A stretch of DNA of 64,000 nt from Ferribacterium limneticum (GCF_020510565.1 NZ_CP075189.1:2836501-2900500); one strand, 5' to 3'. Positions 8,467-17,448 are shown, numbered from the stretch's first letter. Notes: a model not told the origin generated them from the sequence alone. Made by a program: numbers and translations.

Positions 8467-9381
8467 TTACTCGCGAAATAGCAAGGCAAAAGTTGTACGT
8501 AGCCAGGCATGTCCAGGGTCCTTTTGGCATCGCCCATGCCACTGCTGCGTAATGTTGTAGACGGGAGATTCAAACGGTAGGGGAAATACACGGAGATTAG
8601 GGTAGGCACTGAAGGTATCCCCGAGGCGGCTAGGTACCGCTATAACAAAATCAGAGTGGGTTATGACAAGTCCGATTCCTGTCGAATGAGCGAGTCGCAA
8701 GGCGACCCGCCGTTCCACACCATGCGCCGCGAAGAGTTTCTTAGCGGCATCTTCGAAGATGGAGTGGCTGCCTCCAGAGGGCCGATACTCAGCATGCGCG
8801 GCGGACAAATATTGACCGAGAGCCAGATGATCGCGAATCGTTGGGTGATCAGCACGGACAAGGCAGACAAAGGTCTCCCGTTTTAGCCTCTGATTGTAAA
8901 TTCCGTCTCCAAGGTCTTTGAGAAACCCGATCGCCAGATCTACCTCTCCTCGCGCCAACAGACCAGGCGCCTCTTGCGGTGTTGCCTCGATCGTTTCAAG
9001 GTTGATATGCGGAGCTTCGGTCCGAAGATAATTGAGCAAAGGTGGCAGCATGATCATCTGCCCTATATCGCTCATGCAGAGACGAAAAGTTCTCTCACTG
9101 TGACGTGCGTCAAACTCACCACGATCCTCGACCACATTCCGAATTTGAAGTAGCGCGGACTGAATCGTTTCCGCCATTTTCTCAGCACGCAGTGTAGGCA
9201 TCATGCCTTCCTGAGTCTTCACGAAGAGCGGATCGTCAAACGCCAATCTCAGGCGCTTAAGCGCATTACTTACCGCCGATTGGGTAAGCCCCATTTGCTC
9301 CCCTGCCAACGTAGTACTATGCGTGCGTAGTATTGCGTCGAACACGAGCAACAAGTTGAGATCGAGTGTATTTATATTCAT
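8467..9381 (-). CDS. LysR-type transcriptional regulator (NodD/LinR-like)
   Basis: A 304-residue LysR regulator. The N-terminal winged helix-turn-helix is clear (LDLNLLLVFDAILRTHSTT, then GLTQSAVSNALKRLR), followed by a co-inducer-binding domain. I place the start at ATG 9381 (MNINTLDLN); the frame extends to a GTG at 9435, but the added residues match nothing in the family, and GGAGG precedes ATG 9381 (GGAGGcatcATG). It is encoded on the same strand just upstream of the ferredoxin reductase operon, so it may control that operon. The ligand is unknown; LysR proteins of this subtype often respond to aromatic pathway intermediates. Confidence 0.9.
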   Translation of the reverse strand: MNINTLDLNLLLVFDAILRTHSTTLAGEQMGLTQSAVSNALKRLRLAFDDPLFVKTQEGMMPTLRAEKMAETIQSALLQIRNVVEDRGEFDARHSERTFRLCMSDIGQMIMLPPLLNYLRTEAPHINLETIEATPQEAPGLLARGEVDLAIGFLKDLGDGIYNQRLKRETFVCLVRADHPTIRDHLALGQYLSAAHAEYRPSGGSHSIFEDAAKKLFAAHGVERRVALRLAHSTGIGLVITHSDFVIAVPSRLGDTFSAYPNLRVFPLPFESPVYNITQQWHGRCQKDPGHAWLRTTFALLFRE

Positions 9382-9634
9382 GATGCCTCCTCCATAGGCT
9401 GGCTTTAACCGAAGCGTTGCCGGAGGAGAGTCCACCAGCCACTACGAGTTATCGCCACCATCAGGAAAAACAGGGGAAGTGCCTCTCGCCTCTCCCCTCC
9501 GTATTGGGCCAGCCACAGGTTCAAAATTCACCTGAAAGCCGCTCGATGCTGGTTACCTCACCAACTCCTGTTTTCAACTATGACTGGGGTCATTTCTCGC
9601 CGCCCGCCCAATCACGCTGACTATATTTTTGCGT

Positions 9635-9862
9635 TTATCGCTTTTCGGATTTGAAAAGAGCCTTCATCAACAGCCAAACAATATTGAAAGCTTTCTTGAA
9701 CCAAACCATTCGTACTAACACCCATATTTCTTTTGGCGGCACGAAGGCTTTCATAGGTATGCCCCCCATGATCTTTCCTTCGAACACAATCTTGTCGCCG
9801 ACAATCCGGATGTCCGAAACCTCCATCAATGGCGCGCCATCCGCCGTTGTAATTTTCATCAC
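9635..9862 (-). CDS. Small conserved-looking protein with hydrophobic C-terminus
   Basis: A 75-codon gene. A strong AAGGAGG lies 8 bases before a GTG at 9862 and 11 before the next codon, ATG 9859, so the GTG may be the true start. The N-terminal half is predicted beta-rich (KITTADGAPLMEV, KIVFEGKIMGGIPMKAFV). The C-terminal 30 residues are hydrophobic and amphipathic with flanking basic residues and could associate with the membrane. I do not recognise the family. Coding is supported by the ribosome-binding site, isolation from other frames and position between a LysR gene and the isochorismatase-like gene on the same strand. Confidence 0.6.
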   Translation of the reverse strand: MMKITTADGAPLMEVSDIRIVGDKIVFEGKIMGGIPMKAFVPPKEIWVLVRMVWFKKAFNIVWLLMKALFKSEKR

Positions 9863-9950
9863 AATTCAACCCTCCTTCGTCTCATAGGTTTCTGTTCTCA
9901 GCCGCCGTTCCCCCATGTGGTCACTTCTCGGCGGCGGTGCTTTCGCGATC

Positions 9951-9990
9951 AAAAATAGCTACGCCGAGGTCCCGACAGCAGACCCCGGCG
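9951..9990 (-). terminator. Rho-independent terminator after the isochorismatase-like gene
   Basis: On the minus strand a 10-base stem (9981-9990 with 9962-9971, nine of ten positions paired) with a 9-base loop is followed, after a few bases, by a run of five T (9951-9955). It lies 21 bases beyond the stop of the gene at 10012-10608. The G+C-rich stem and T-run fit an intrinsic terminator, although the gap between stem and T-run is slightly long. Confidence 0.6.
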
Positions 9991-10011
9991 AAGTTAAGCC
10001 GCTCCTCAGGA

Positions 10012-10608
10012 TTACTCCGACAGCAGCTCCTGAAGCGCACCAATGACAGCCCCCATCAGTTCACCACCTTCCGGGGTGGTCCAGTTGCGCGCAAGTTCGG
10101 CAACGGCCTGAATTGTGCTGGTCACAACAGCACCGGCTTGTTCCATTCGGCGCAAGGAAACATCATCGGCAAACTTGGTCGGCGAACCACCCGCATCGGC
10201 CACCACTTGCACCTCGTAGCCTTGCTGAATGGCGGTCAGTACCGGGAACACGGTGCACACGTCGTTCGTCACACCAGCGATCAGCAGATTCTTGCGACCC
10301 GTCGCCTTGACCGCTGCAGCAAAGTTCTGGTCGCCCATCGCATCGACAATGCCGAAGCGCTTGATTCGTGCGGCATGGGCTTCCGGCAGAATCTCAGCAA
10401 GTTCGCTGATGAGCGGGCCCTGGGCATACTCTTCCATGCTTGACGTAAGAATGACGGGTATATTGAGAATCTTGGCGGCCTTCGCCAGCAATACCGCATT
10501 ACGCTTCAATTGCGAGGCGGGAATGGAGCGAACCCAACCCATCGTTCCTACTTGGTGATCGATCAGCAACATTGCCGTGTTGCTGGCACTAAAAAGTTCC
10601 TTTGTCAT
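10012..10608 (-). CDS. Isochorismatase-family cysteine hydrolase (YcaC-like)
   Basis: A 198-residue hydrolase of the isochorismatase-like superfamily. The visible triad fits the family: Asp in LLIDHQVG, Lys in RIKRFG and Cys in GVTNDVCTVF after a GVT turn. Such enzymes cleave amide or vinyl-ether bonds (nicotinamidase, YcaC, carbamoylase types); the substrate is not predictable. The ATG at 10608 has an AGGAGA site. It is encoded 63 bases after the pirin gene on the same strand, so the two may be co-transcribed, with a terminator at 9951-9990. YcaC-like hydrolases and pirins often occur together near oxidative-stress or aromatic genes. Confidence 0.88.
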   Translation of the reverse strand: MTKELFSASNTAMLLIDHQVGTMGWVRSIPASQLKRNAVLLAKAAKILNIPVILTSSMEEYAQGPLISELAEILPEAHAARIKRFGIVDAMGDQNFAAAVKATGRKNLLIAGVTNDVCTVFPVLTAIQQGYEVQVVADAGGSPTKFADDVSLRRMEQAGAVVTSTIQAVAELARNWTTPEGGELMGAVIGALQELLSE

Positions 10609-10671
10609 ACTAAGTCTCCTGTAATAAAAAAATGGACTATCGATAGCCCAGTACCGCTGGATCGCTGTGCA

Positions 10672-11508
10672 TTACAGCGACCCAAACTCCCCGCGGCGAT
10701 ATGCATCCACAGACGCCGCTAATGTTTTTTCTGAACACGTGGCCATGGGGCCCATCCAATAAATCGGCTGTTCGAGGGGTTTCCCGGAAAACAACACAAC
10801 CTTTGCTCCGCCTTTTGGAGATTTGACTGTGATCACTCGCGGCTCTGGCTGCCCAGGAAAAGCCGGCACCCCCGTCTCATCGCTCGAAAATGCCTGGCCT
10901 TCAATCGTCACCGTTCCGAAAATAGGCATAAGAAAGGCACTGTGCCCTGCTGCAATGGGCAGCAGTAATTCAGACCCTTCTTCGAGTTCGATATCGAACA
11001 AGTTAACTTCAGTCGGAGGCTTAAGCGGCGAGCAGGCCTCTTGGAACGCCCCCAGCGGGACGCGTACTTTCACCCCAGGCATTTGCACCACAGGAACCTC
11101 CTGGGGGAGGAGCTTCAAAGCAAATGGCGCATCGGATTGCCGCTCCGCCGGTAGGTTCACAAAGATCTGCAGCATATGCACGGTCTTGCCGTTTTCCGCT
11201 GGCACCTCCTCATGCACCACGCCCCTGCCAGCGGCAGTCCAATGCAACCCGCCCGGCAAAATTAACGACTTGTCCCCATATGAATCACGATTGGCTATGT
11301 TGGTATCCGAATCGCTGAATAGATAGGACACGGCAGAGAAACCGGCATGTGGATGCGGCGGGAAAGTTGGTCCGCTGATCCATGCATGGTCCACTCCGAG
11401 GAATGGATCAATCGGCCAAGAAGCCTCATCACCACGGAGTGTGAAAGCGCGAAACACGGCGCCCTTGTCCATTCGATGCAAGCGGAGAATTACGGGGGAA
11501 ACGTTCAT
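10672..11508 (-). CDS. Pirin-family protein (copy 1)
   Basis: A 278-residue bicupin of the pirin family. The N-terminal cupin shows the iron-binding signature HPHAGF and the later HEEV (expected ligands His-X-His plus His and Glu), with the conserved LPGGLHWTAAGRGVVHEE segment between. Some pirins have quercetinase activity and others act as redox-sensitive regulators; which applies here is open. It is a close paralogue of the gene at 15454-16305. It is followed by the isochorismatase-like gene on the same strand. Confidence 0.9.
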   Translation of the reverse strand: MNVSPVILRLHRMDKGAVFRAFTLRGDEASWPIDPFLGVDHAWISGPTFPPHPHAGFSAVSYLFSDSDTNIANRDSYGDKSLILPGGLHWTAAGRGVVHEEVPAENGKTVHMLQIFVNLPAERQSDAPFALKLLPQEVPVVQMPGVKVRVPLGAFQEACSPLKPPTEVNLFDIELEEGSELLLPIAAGHSAFLMPIFGTVTIEGQAFSSDETGVPAFPGQPEPRVITVKSPKGGAKVVLFSGKPLEQPIYWMGPMATCSEKTLAASVDAYRRGEFGSL

Positions 11509-11831
11509 AGCAAAGGGACTCGGTTATATTGTTGGCGCTTGGGTTGGGTATTTACTCTTCACGGATGACCAAGCCAGCGCGATCCTGATCTTGGTGGATC
11601 AGACCGCCCACTTCGATCACGAGTAAGCGAATCACCTGCTCTCGATGTAGAGTTCCTGAATGCAACAACCAACTCGGGCAGGGATGACAGGCTGACTCAC
11701 GAAGTGCTCCGCGTTAATGATGGAAAACATCTTCGCTTAACTGCTCAATGGAATAAACCCGGCAGAATGGAAAAGACTAATCCAAAAATGACGCAATACA
11801 TGGAGTAGTAGCACTCAGCATCCGAGGATTA
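11509..11831. other. Gene-free stretch between pirin copy 1 and the LysR pseudogene
   Basis: About 320 bases with short open frames but no ribosome-binding site and no recognisable protein. It should hold the promoter of the pirin/isochorismatase-like pair; I cannot point to clear promoter boxes. Confidence 0.4.
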
Positions 11832-12215
11832 ATGTGTTGGATTGCCGTGCGGCTCGTGGCGCCACCGATCTATCTGGCCGCGCAGGAGTACCGCGCTATC
11901 CGTCAGCATTGGTTGACCGCTTGACCATCCTGACGCGCCCCGATCTCAATCAATGGCAAACGGGCGGCGAAACCATGCGGCTGCGCTGGAACATGAGGCC
12001 CGGCAGCATGTTGGTCAGGCAATGCATTGCTTCAAGGCATGGGCATTGGTGTTTGCCAGCCCTACTGGCTGCACCGGCCATCAAGTACGTGAAAACTGAT
12101 TCCGCTACTTTCGGAATACCCGCTGCACGATGGGAGCATTAGCAGGTTGTGACCACGCGGCCAGACGTCTTCGCTGGCTGTCGATACGCTGGTGAATAAT
12201 CTTGTGGAGTCCGGG
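11832..12215 (+). pseudogene. Eroded LysR regulator fragment (effector-binding domain)
   Basis: Plus-strand remnants of the C-terminal half of a LysR regulator are spread over more than one frame and broken by stops. In order: VRLVAPPIYLAAQEY (from about 11850), LTRPDLNQW in another frame, LLQGMGIGVCQPYW back in the first (near 12030), then LIPLLSEYPL (near 12100) and LAVDTLVNNLVE (near 12190). These match the usual LysR order: a RRL.ASPAYLA-like strand, an AG.GI...P.F/W-like segment, L.PLL..Y.L and the final helix. The DNA-binding half is missing. It lies between two live genes and probably marks decay after a local rearrangement. Confidence 0.6.
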
Positions 12216-12327
12216 TTTTGCTGCAAGAAGGCCGACTTTTGGAAAACCCGCCCTTAGGTCGCCGGATAGCGAGCGTGATCCCTGCGTAGAGAAAGTGTCA
12301 AAATTGCGACGCTTTACTGGCAAGGCA

Positions 12328-13206
12328 TTAGCTGCCCTGCTCAAATCGCTCGCGCAAGAATTCAATGAAACGTTGCGTCTTCGCGGGTAGCAATCGAGTT
12401 TCAGTAAGGGCATAAACAGAAATCGGTGTACCTTGCCAATCTGGCAGCACGCGACAAAGACGTCCACATGCCAAGTCCTCGGCGACCACTTCTTCCGGTA
12501 ACAAAATAATTCCCATATCAAGGGTAGCTAAACGTCGGATCATTCCCACGCTATTTAGTACAAATCGGCCACCGACCGAAACCTCAATCGTTTCAAGTGC
12601 ACGGTTCAAAATCCACAAACCTGCATTTGGAAAACCTAGGCACTCATGCTGCGCCAGTTCCTCTGGGCGACTTGGTTCGCCGGAGATTTCGAGGTAGCGC
12701 GGCGAGGCATAAAGATATACAGGCAGCTTGGCCAATTGCCGAGCGATCAAGTTCGAGTTCTGCGGCTCGCCCATGCGGATTGCCACATCGAAGGGCTCGG
12801 AGACCAAGTCGACCCTACGCGGAGTCAAGTCGAAGTCAAAAGTAATACCAGGGTAACGGCTGGCGAATTCCGCTATCAGCGGCGCCAAGAAAATATTGGC
12901 GAAATCTACCGGCAGTGAGGCGCGCAGCACGCCGCTAGGCTGTGCCAGCATTTCACCGAGTTGCTCGTGCGCTAGCCGCGCCTCTTCGACAATACGTCTG
13001 CAACGTTCGTAATAGAGTTGCCCCGCCTCGGTTAGCTCGATCTTGCGGGTTGTTCGATGCAACAGACGCAGTCCGATCGCTTTCTCCAAGACGCTGATGC
13101 GTCGAGACAAGGTTGAGTTTGGCACACCAATCGCCTCTGCTGCACGACGAAAGCTCATCGCCTTTACGACTTCGACGAATAAGGCCATCTCATTCAACAG
13201 TTCCAT
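12328..13206 (-). CDS. LysR-type transcriptional regulator (AaeR/CrgA-like)
   Basis: A 292-residue LysR regulator with an N-terminal helix-turn-helix (MALFVEVVKAMSFRRAAEA, then GVPNSTLSRRISVLEKAIG) and a typical effector domain (DVAIRMGEP, RFIEFLRE near the end). It is divergently oriented from the Old Yellow Enzyme gene at 13610. Two palindromes lie between them (13216-13227 and 13274-13284), so it probably regulates itself and the OYE-cytochrome b561-pirin genes. Proteins of this subtype often control quinone, aldehyde or electrophile reductases. The effector is unknown. Confidence 0.92.
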   Translation of the reverse strand: MELLNEMALFVEVVKAMSFRRAAEAIGVPNSTLSRRISVLEKAIGLRLLHRTTRKIELTEAGQLYYERCRRIVEEARLAHEQLGEMLAQPSGVLRASLPVDFANIFLAPLIAEFASRYPGITFDFDLTPRRVDLVSEPFDVAIRMGEPQNSNLIARQLAKLPVYLYASPRYLEISGEPSRPEELAQHECLGFPNAGLWILNRALETIEVSVGGRFVLNSVGMIRRLATLDMGIILLPEEVVAEDLACGRLCRVLPDWQGTPISVYALTETRLLPAKTQRFIEFLRERFEQGS

Positions 13207-13215
13207 AGTTACCGC

Positions 13216-13227
13216 TCCATTAATGGA
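13216..13227. promoter_or_regulatory. 12-base perfect palindrome upstream of LysR gene
   Basis: TCCATTAATGGA is its own reverse complement and sits 10 bases upstream of the LysR start codon. It is a good candidate for an autoregulatory operator in the divergent LysR/OYE interval. Confidence 0.5.
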
Positions 13228-13273
13228 TCAATCATTTCCAATTTACCATCTTTATTCCGAAATCAAATTGATG

Positions 13274-13284
13274 GATGATTCATC
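13274..13284. promoter_or_regulatory. 11-base palindrome in the LysR/OYE intergenic region
   Basis: GATGA-T-TCATC is a perfect inverted repeat within an A+T-rich segment, about 70 bases from the LysR start. It resembles the T-N11-A type of LysR site and may be the activation site for the divergent OYE gene. Confidence 0.45.
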
Positions 13285-13609
13285 TATCGCAACAGCACTG
13301 TAATAATTTAGCGAGATCAGGAGGCCTGTTGCGTTAGGGGTGCCATGACAACTTCCTCTCCTTGCTGTGCTGATGCAGTACCTGTTGGTCCTCAACTGCT
13401 AAGGCAAGCTCGATTAACTGATGAGTCGGTGGTATCTCGAAAGCCCCGCACGTCGACAGCGGAAGAAGAGACATTCCTTGCATCCAAAGAGAACCGCTTT
13501 GCTTAGTCGGGGAGTTACCGTGGCGGGTCATATTGTCCACAACCATGAGTCACAAGAGGAGCCGTCACATGAGCGGCAGCCATCTTCCAACTGCTATGGG
13601 AAGTCCAAA

Positions 13610-14680
13610 TTGAGCCCATTATTTACCCCTGTCCGTGTAGGCAGATATACGCTGCCAAACCGCTTCGTGATGGCACCAATGACCCGCTCACGCGCTGATG
13701 ACGCTGGCGTTCCGAGCGATTTGGCCACGACCTATTACGCCCAACGAGCCAGCGCCGGCCTCATCATTACCGAGGGTGTCTTCCCCTCGGCGATGGGCAA
13801 GGGTTACGTGCGGACGCCGGGAATCGAAACTGACGACCAAATGAAGGCCTGGAAAGCCGTTGCAGAGGCAGTTCATGCACAGGGTGGACGCATCTTCATG
13901 CAGTTGATGCACTGCGGACGCATTTCCCATCCGTCATTGCTGCCAGAAAACGCATCACCAATAGCACCGTCGGCAATTAAGCCCGATGGAAAAGCCTGGA
14001 CTGGTAATGGTCAGGTAGATTTTGTCACCCCACGCGCGTTAAGTACGATCGATATCGACAGAGTGATCGATGACTATGCTGAGGCAACGCGTCGTGCGCT
14101 TGAAGCCGGCTTTGACGGCGTCGAATTGCACGCTGCCTCGGGATATCTACCGGAACAGTTTCTTTCTTCAGGCAGCAACCAGCGACAGGACAAGTACGGC
14201 GGTTCAGTCGATGGACGTGTTCGTTTCGTGCTAAATGTCCTGGCTGCAATGGTTGTCGAAGCAAACAGCGATCGCGTCGGCATCAAGATTTCGCCGGAAA
14301 TGAACTTCAACAGCATTACCGACGCGACGCCGCAGGAAACCTATGCCCACCTGGTCGACGAACTGTGTAACTTCGATCTTGCCTATCTGCACGTCGCCCT
14401 GTTCGGTACCGACTTCGACTATCACTCGCTTTTGCGCCCGCGCTTCAATGGGCCCTATCTGGTTGGCGGGGGGCTTGATCGGGAGAGAGCCGAAGCCCTG
14501 TTATCCGAAGGTCGTGCCGACGCCACAGTATTCGGCATTTCCTTCTTGGCCAACCCAGACCTAACCGAACGTTTCCGCCACGGCGCCGCGCTCAATACCC
14601 CGGACGTAAGCACTTTCTTCACCCCAGGTGCCCAAGGCTATATCGATTATCCGATCTTGAGTACTACTGCAAATATCTGA
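13610..14680 (+). CDS. Old Yellow Enzyme family ene-reductase / NADH:flavin oxidoreductase
   Basis: A 356-residue FMN TIM-barrel enzyme that reduces activated C=C bonds (N-ethylmaleimide reductase / XenA type). Landmarks: FTPVRVGRYTLPNRFVMAPMTRSRA at the start, QLMHCGRISHP, the catalytic DGVELHAASGYLPEQF segment, YGGSVDGR and the FMN-phosphate part VGGGLDRERAE. No ATG lies in a sensible place. The frame is open to an ATG at 13421, but the first 63 codons look non-coding. A TTG at 13610, shortly after GGGAAG, gives the family's usual length and N-terminus, so I choose that. It is followed after 11 bases by cytochrome b561 and is divergent from a LysR gene. Confidence 0.9.
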   Translation: MSPLFTPVRVGRYTLPNRFVMAPMTRSRADDAGVPSDLATTYYAQRASAGLIITEGVFPSAMGKGYVRTPGIETDDQMKAWKAVAEAVHAQGGRIFMQLMHCGRISHPSLLPENASPIAPSAIKPDGKAWTGNGQVDFVTPRALSTIDIDRVIDDYAEATRRALEAGFDGVELHAASGYLPEQFLSSGSNQRQDKYGGSVDGRVRFVLNVLAAMVVEANSDRVGIKISPEMNFNSITDATPQETYAHLVDELCNFDLAYLHVALFGTDFDYHSLLRPRFNGPYLVGGGLDRERAEALLSEGRADATVFGISFLANPDLTERFRHGAALNTPDVSTFFTPGAQGYIDYPILSTTANI

Positions 14681-14691
14681 GGAGTTCGACT

Positions 14692-15222
14692 ATGACACCA
14701 AAACGCTATCACTTCGCACTTGTGACCTTTCACTGGTTGCTCGCCGTACTTCTATTGGTCGCTCTGGGCATGGGTAGTTTGGTCTTGCAACACATTCCCA
14801 ACGAGTCGCCCGACAAGATCAATGCCCTGCGAGGCCACATGGTAGCGGGGGGTCTGATCTTGATTTTGACCTTGATTCGACTAGCAGTGCGACTGAAGAC
14901 ATCGCATCCTACCCCAGCTTCAACGGGCAATATCATGCTAGATAGATTGGCTGTACTTGCTCACTATGGACTTTATCTCCTTGTGGTCCTGATGGCAGCC
15001 AGCGGCATTGCACTTTCGATTCAGGCCAATTTGCCAGCTGCCGTATTTGCCGGCACCGCTGCCCTGCCCGCAAGTTTCGAAGACTTTGCTCCTCGCCTGG
15101 GACACGGCTTGATCGCTAAGGCTCTGATCGCACTGATCACGGCACACATACTGGCGGCGCTTTATCACCAGTTTGTTCGACGCGATGGATTGCTCAGCCG
15201 CATGTGGTTTGGAGGCAAATAG
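14692..15222 (+). CDS. Cytochrome b561 family membrane protein
   Basis: A 176-residue protein with four predicted transmembrane helices and histidines placed for two b-type hemes (FHWLLAVLLL, LRGHMVAGGL, AHYGLYLLVV and AHILAALYHQFV). Bacterial b561 proteins of this type transfer electrons from quinol or superoxide. It follows the OYE gene by 11 bases after an AGGAG site, so the two are probably co-transcribed. It may supply or remove reducing equivalents for the redox genes around it (inference). Confidence 0.9.
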   Translation: MTPKRYHFALVTFHWLLAVLLLVALGMGSLVLQHIPNESPDKINALRGHMVAGGLILILTLIRLAVRLKTSHPTPASTGNIMLDRLAVLAHYGLYLLVVLMAASGIALSIQANLPAAVFAGTAALPASFEDFAPRLGHGLIAKALIALITAHILAALYHQFVRRDGLLSRMWFGGK

Positions 15223-15453
15223 TCAAGTACCGGAGACCTTCGCATCAAGGGGGGACAGTCTCCCAAATTGCCAACCATCGGTACCCTGACGATCGCGTCA
15301 AGCCAAGCAATCAAAGCCGCTGAATTCACTCGATCTGTGGCTTTGAGTCGACTTACAGAAATCGACCTGACTAGGCGAATTACCCCCTGCTTTGCTTGGC
15401 CACATCAATTCCCCATCCCTAAGCATGACCAATAGCGTCTGAGAAATACCGTC

Positions 15454-16305
15454 ATGACAACCGTCACTCGCCTGCATCGCGCGAATCACTGTAACCATTT
15501 CCGCGCCTACAGATTGCGCGGTATCGATCCCGCCCAGGTTGACCCGTTCCTCGCCGTCGATCATGCCTGGATCAGCGCACCAACCTTTCCACCACACCCA
15601 CACGCCGGCTTCTCGGCAGTGTCCTATCTATTCCTGGATTCGGAAACAGGCATCTCCAACCGTGATTCGCTGGGCAACAGCAACCTAATCCTGCCCGGCG
15701 GCTTGCACTGGACGGTCGCCGGACGTGGTGTGGTGCATGAGGAAGTTCCCGCCGCAGTTGGCAAAACAGTGCACATGCTGCAAATCTTCATCAACCTCCC
15801 TCGCGATCTACAGAGTGCTGAACCGTTCACGATGAGTCTGTCGCCACAGGACATAACGGTCGTGCAACTGCCAGGCATAAGAATCCGAGTACCACTGGGC
15901 GGTTTCGGAGAATCACGTTCGCCTTTGCTTCCGCCCACCGAGGTCAGCTTGCTCGATATCTCGCTTGACGACGGAGCCGAACTGTCCGTTCCGGTAGCGG
16001 CAGGCCAAAGTGCATTCGTCATGCCGATCTTCGGCACCTTAATGATTGATGGCCAGCGTTTTGACTGCAACGAACTCCGGCTTCCGATCTTGCCGGCTCA
16101 GGCGGAAGCCAGAACGGTCAAGCTTCTAGCCACGCAGGGCAACGCTAAGGCCGCGCTGTTTGCCGGTACGCCACTTCGCCAGCCGGTGTACTGGCAAGGG
16201 CATATGGCGCTGAGCTCAGCCGACGCGCTGGCCAACGCAATTTCGTCGTACCAACGCGGCGAATTTGGCACTTTACATTGCCCAGCGGAGCACATTTGGA
16301 TTTAA
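15454..16305 (+). CDS. Pirin-family protein (copy 2)
   Basis: A 283-residue pirin closely similar to the one at 10672-11508; both share VDHAWIS, TFPPHPHAGFSAVSYLF and LPGGLHWT.AGRGVVHEEVPA. The metal-binding HPHAGF and HEEV residues are intact. A 231-base gap separates it from cytochrome b561, so it may have its own promoter. The two copies flank the LysR/OYE/b561 block in opposite orientations, which points to an old inverted duplication. Enzyme or regulator is undecided. Confidence 0.9.
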   Translation: MTTVTRLHRANHCNHFRAYRLRGIDPAQVDPFLAVDHAWISAPTFPPHPHAGFSAVSYLFLDSETGISNRDSLGNSNLILPGGLHWTVAGRGVVHEEVPAAVGKTVHMLQIFINLPRDLQSAEPFTMSLSPQDITVVQLPGIRIRVPLGGFGESRSPLLPPTEVSLLDISLDDGAELSVPVAAGQSAFVMPIFGTLMIDGQRFDCNELRLPILPAQAEARTVKLLATQGNAKAALFAGTPLRQPVYWQGHMALSSADALANAISSYQRGEFGTLHCPAEHIWI

Positions 16306-16352
16306 GAGCCCAGTGCCCCCGCATATTGATGAATCTGAATTGAAAGTGATTG

Positions 16353-16970
16353 ATGGCTAGGAAGACAAAGGAAGAAGCGGCAAAAACCCGCAAGGAAATT
16401 ATCGATGCGGCTCGCCGGGTATTCCATAAACATGGTGTCGTCCGTTCTACCCTAGAGAAAATTGCCAAGGAAGCGGGGGTAACCAGAGGCGCAATTTACT
16501 GGTATTTCAAAAACAAGACAGAACTCTTTTTCGCCATGCGGGAGGACGTGATCGAAACCATGCTCGTTCCTGTGGATCAACTTCTGCTTACAAACCAGTT
16601 CGCTGATCCTCTAGACGCAATTGAAGCATCTCTCAACGAATTTTTCCGGGTGTTGCAGGAGTGCCCAGTGGTGAGGGAGTTGTTCGAAATCATGATTTCC
16701 CGCTGCGAATACGTTGATGAATTTTCCAGGGTCCAGGAGGAAGTTGGTCGTCCGGCACAAGAATTCCTCGAAAAAATGGTGCGCATCTATCAACTAGCGG
16801 CCACAAAGGGAAGAATGCGAAAAGACTTGGATCCCCTGGTCATGGCCCGCGACACCTGGGCGTTTACTTCCGGTCTTCTATATCGCTTAGTCAGTTGCCA
16901 GTTAGGCCAAGGCCTGTACACGGAAATCGCGGGGATGATCCAGGCTCATATCGCATTGCGGCGAGCCTGA
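16353..16970 (+). CDS. TetR/AcrR-type repressor (TtgR/AcrR-like)
   Basis: A 205-residue TetR regulator. The helix-turn-helix is typical of AcrR/TtgR proteins (TRKEIIDAARRVFHKHG, then IAKEAGVTRGAIYWYFKNK), followed by an all-helical ligand domain. I choose the ATG at 16353; a TTG directly before it is less likely. Relatives repress multidrug RND pumps, but no pump is adjacent; the neighbour is pirin copy 2. It is the last host-like gene before the mobile-element block that begins near 17.1 kb. Confidence 0.9.
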   Translation: MARKTKEEAAKTRKEIIDAARRVFHKHGVVRSTLEKIAKEAGVTRGAIYWYFKNKTELFFAMREDVIETMLVPVDQLLLTNQFADPLDAIEASLNEFFRVLQECPVVRELFEIMISRCEYVDEFSRVQEEVGRPAQEFLEKMVRIYQLAATKGRMRKDLDPLVMARDTWAFTSGLLYRLVSCQLGQGLYTEIAGMIQAHIALRRA

Positions 16971-17172
16971 TTCACCCTGAGGGCTGGGCCGATTTTTCAT
17001 AGTGCTTGCCTTCCTCATGATTTTCCTCAGTGGCCTGCCGTGCCATAAGGCTAAGGGCTACATCTTCGCGACTGGCTATGGGTACCAAAAGTGTCAGATT
17101 TATGGTGTTTCCATGCAAGACGAACAGCACCGAGATTCCACGCTCAGCCGCTCTAGGCACCTTGCCCTCCCA

Positions 17173-17448
17173 TTATCCAGGTTGGCCCTGTTGCACAATC
17201 CAGCGCCGTATATCCTCGGCGCGCCAGGCGGTCACACGCGCCGAGAGCTTGACAGGGGCAGGGAAGCTGCGCGCCTGTATGCGCCGCCAGAGAGTCGATT
17301 TGGAGATGGGAACGAAGGCCAAGACCTGAGTCTGACGCAGAAAGCCGGTCTCGGGCAGGACCAGCGGAAGAACCGGAGTATCAGGCGTAGCCGGACTAGC
17401 AATGGAGGTCGCCGCCATCATGGCGACACGGGAACGGATGTTGGACAT
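17173..17448 (-). CDS. AlpA-family excisionase/transcriptional regulator
   Basis: A 91-residue protein with a C-terminal MerR/excisionase-like helix-turn-helix typical of AlpA: FLRQTQVLAFVPISKSTLWRRI, then FPAPVKLSARVTAWRAEDIRRWI. The first 35 residues are low in structure. A GAGGT site precedes ATG 17448. In ICEclc-type elements AlpA takes part in the cascade leading to excision and transfer, and in other islands it controls excision. Its position at the edge of the block fits that. No integrase is left nearby, so its excision partner is absent from this window. Confidence 0.88.
   Translation of the reverse strand: MSNIRSRVAMMAATSIASPATPDTPVLPLVLPETGFLRQTQVLAFVPISKSTLWRRIQARSFPAPVKLSARVTAWRAEDIRRWIVQQGQPG

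Noticed and set aside
16972..17160. Short minus-strand frame next to alpA, considered as an integrase fragment
   Set aside because: No catalytic Arg, His or Tyr motif of tyrosine recombinases and no ribosome-binding site; too short to support a call.
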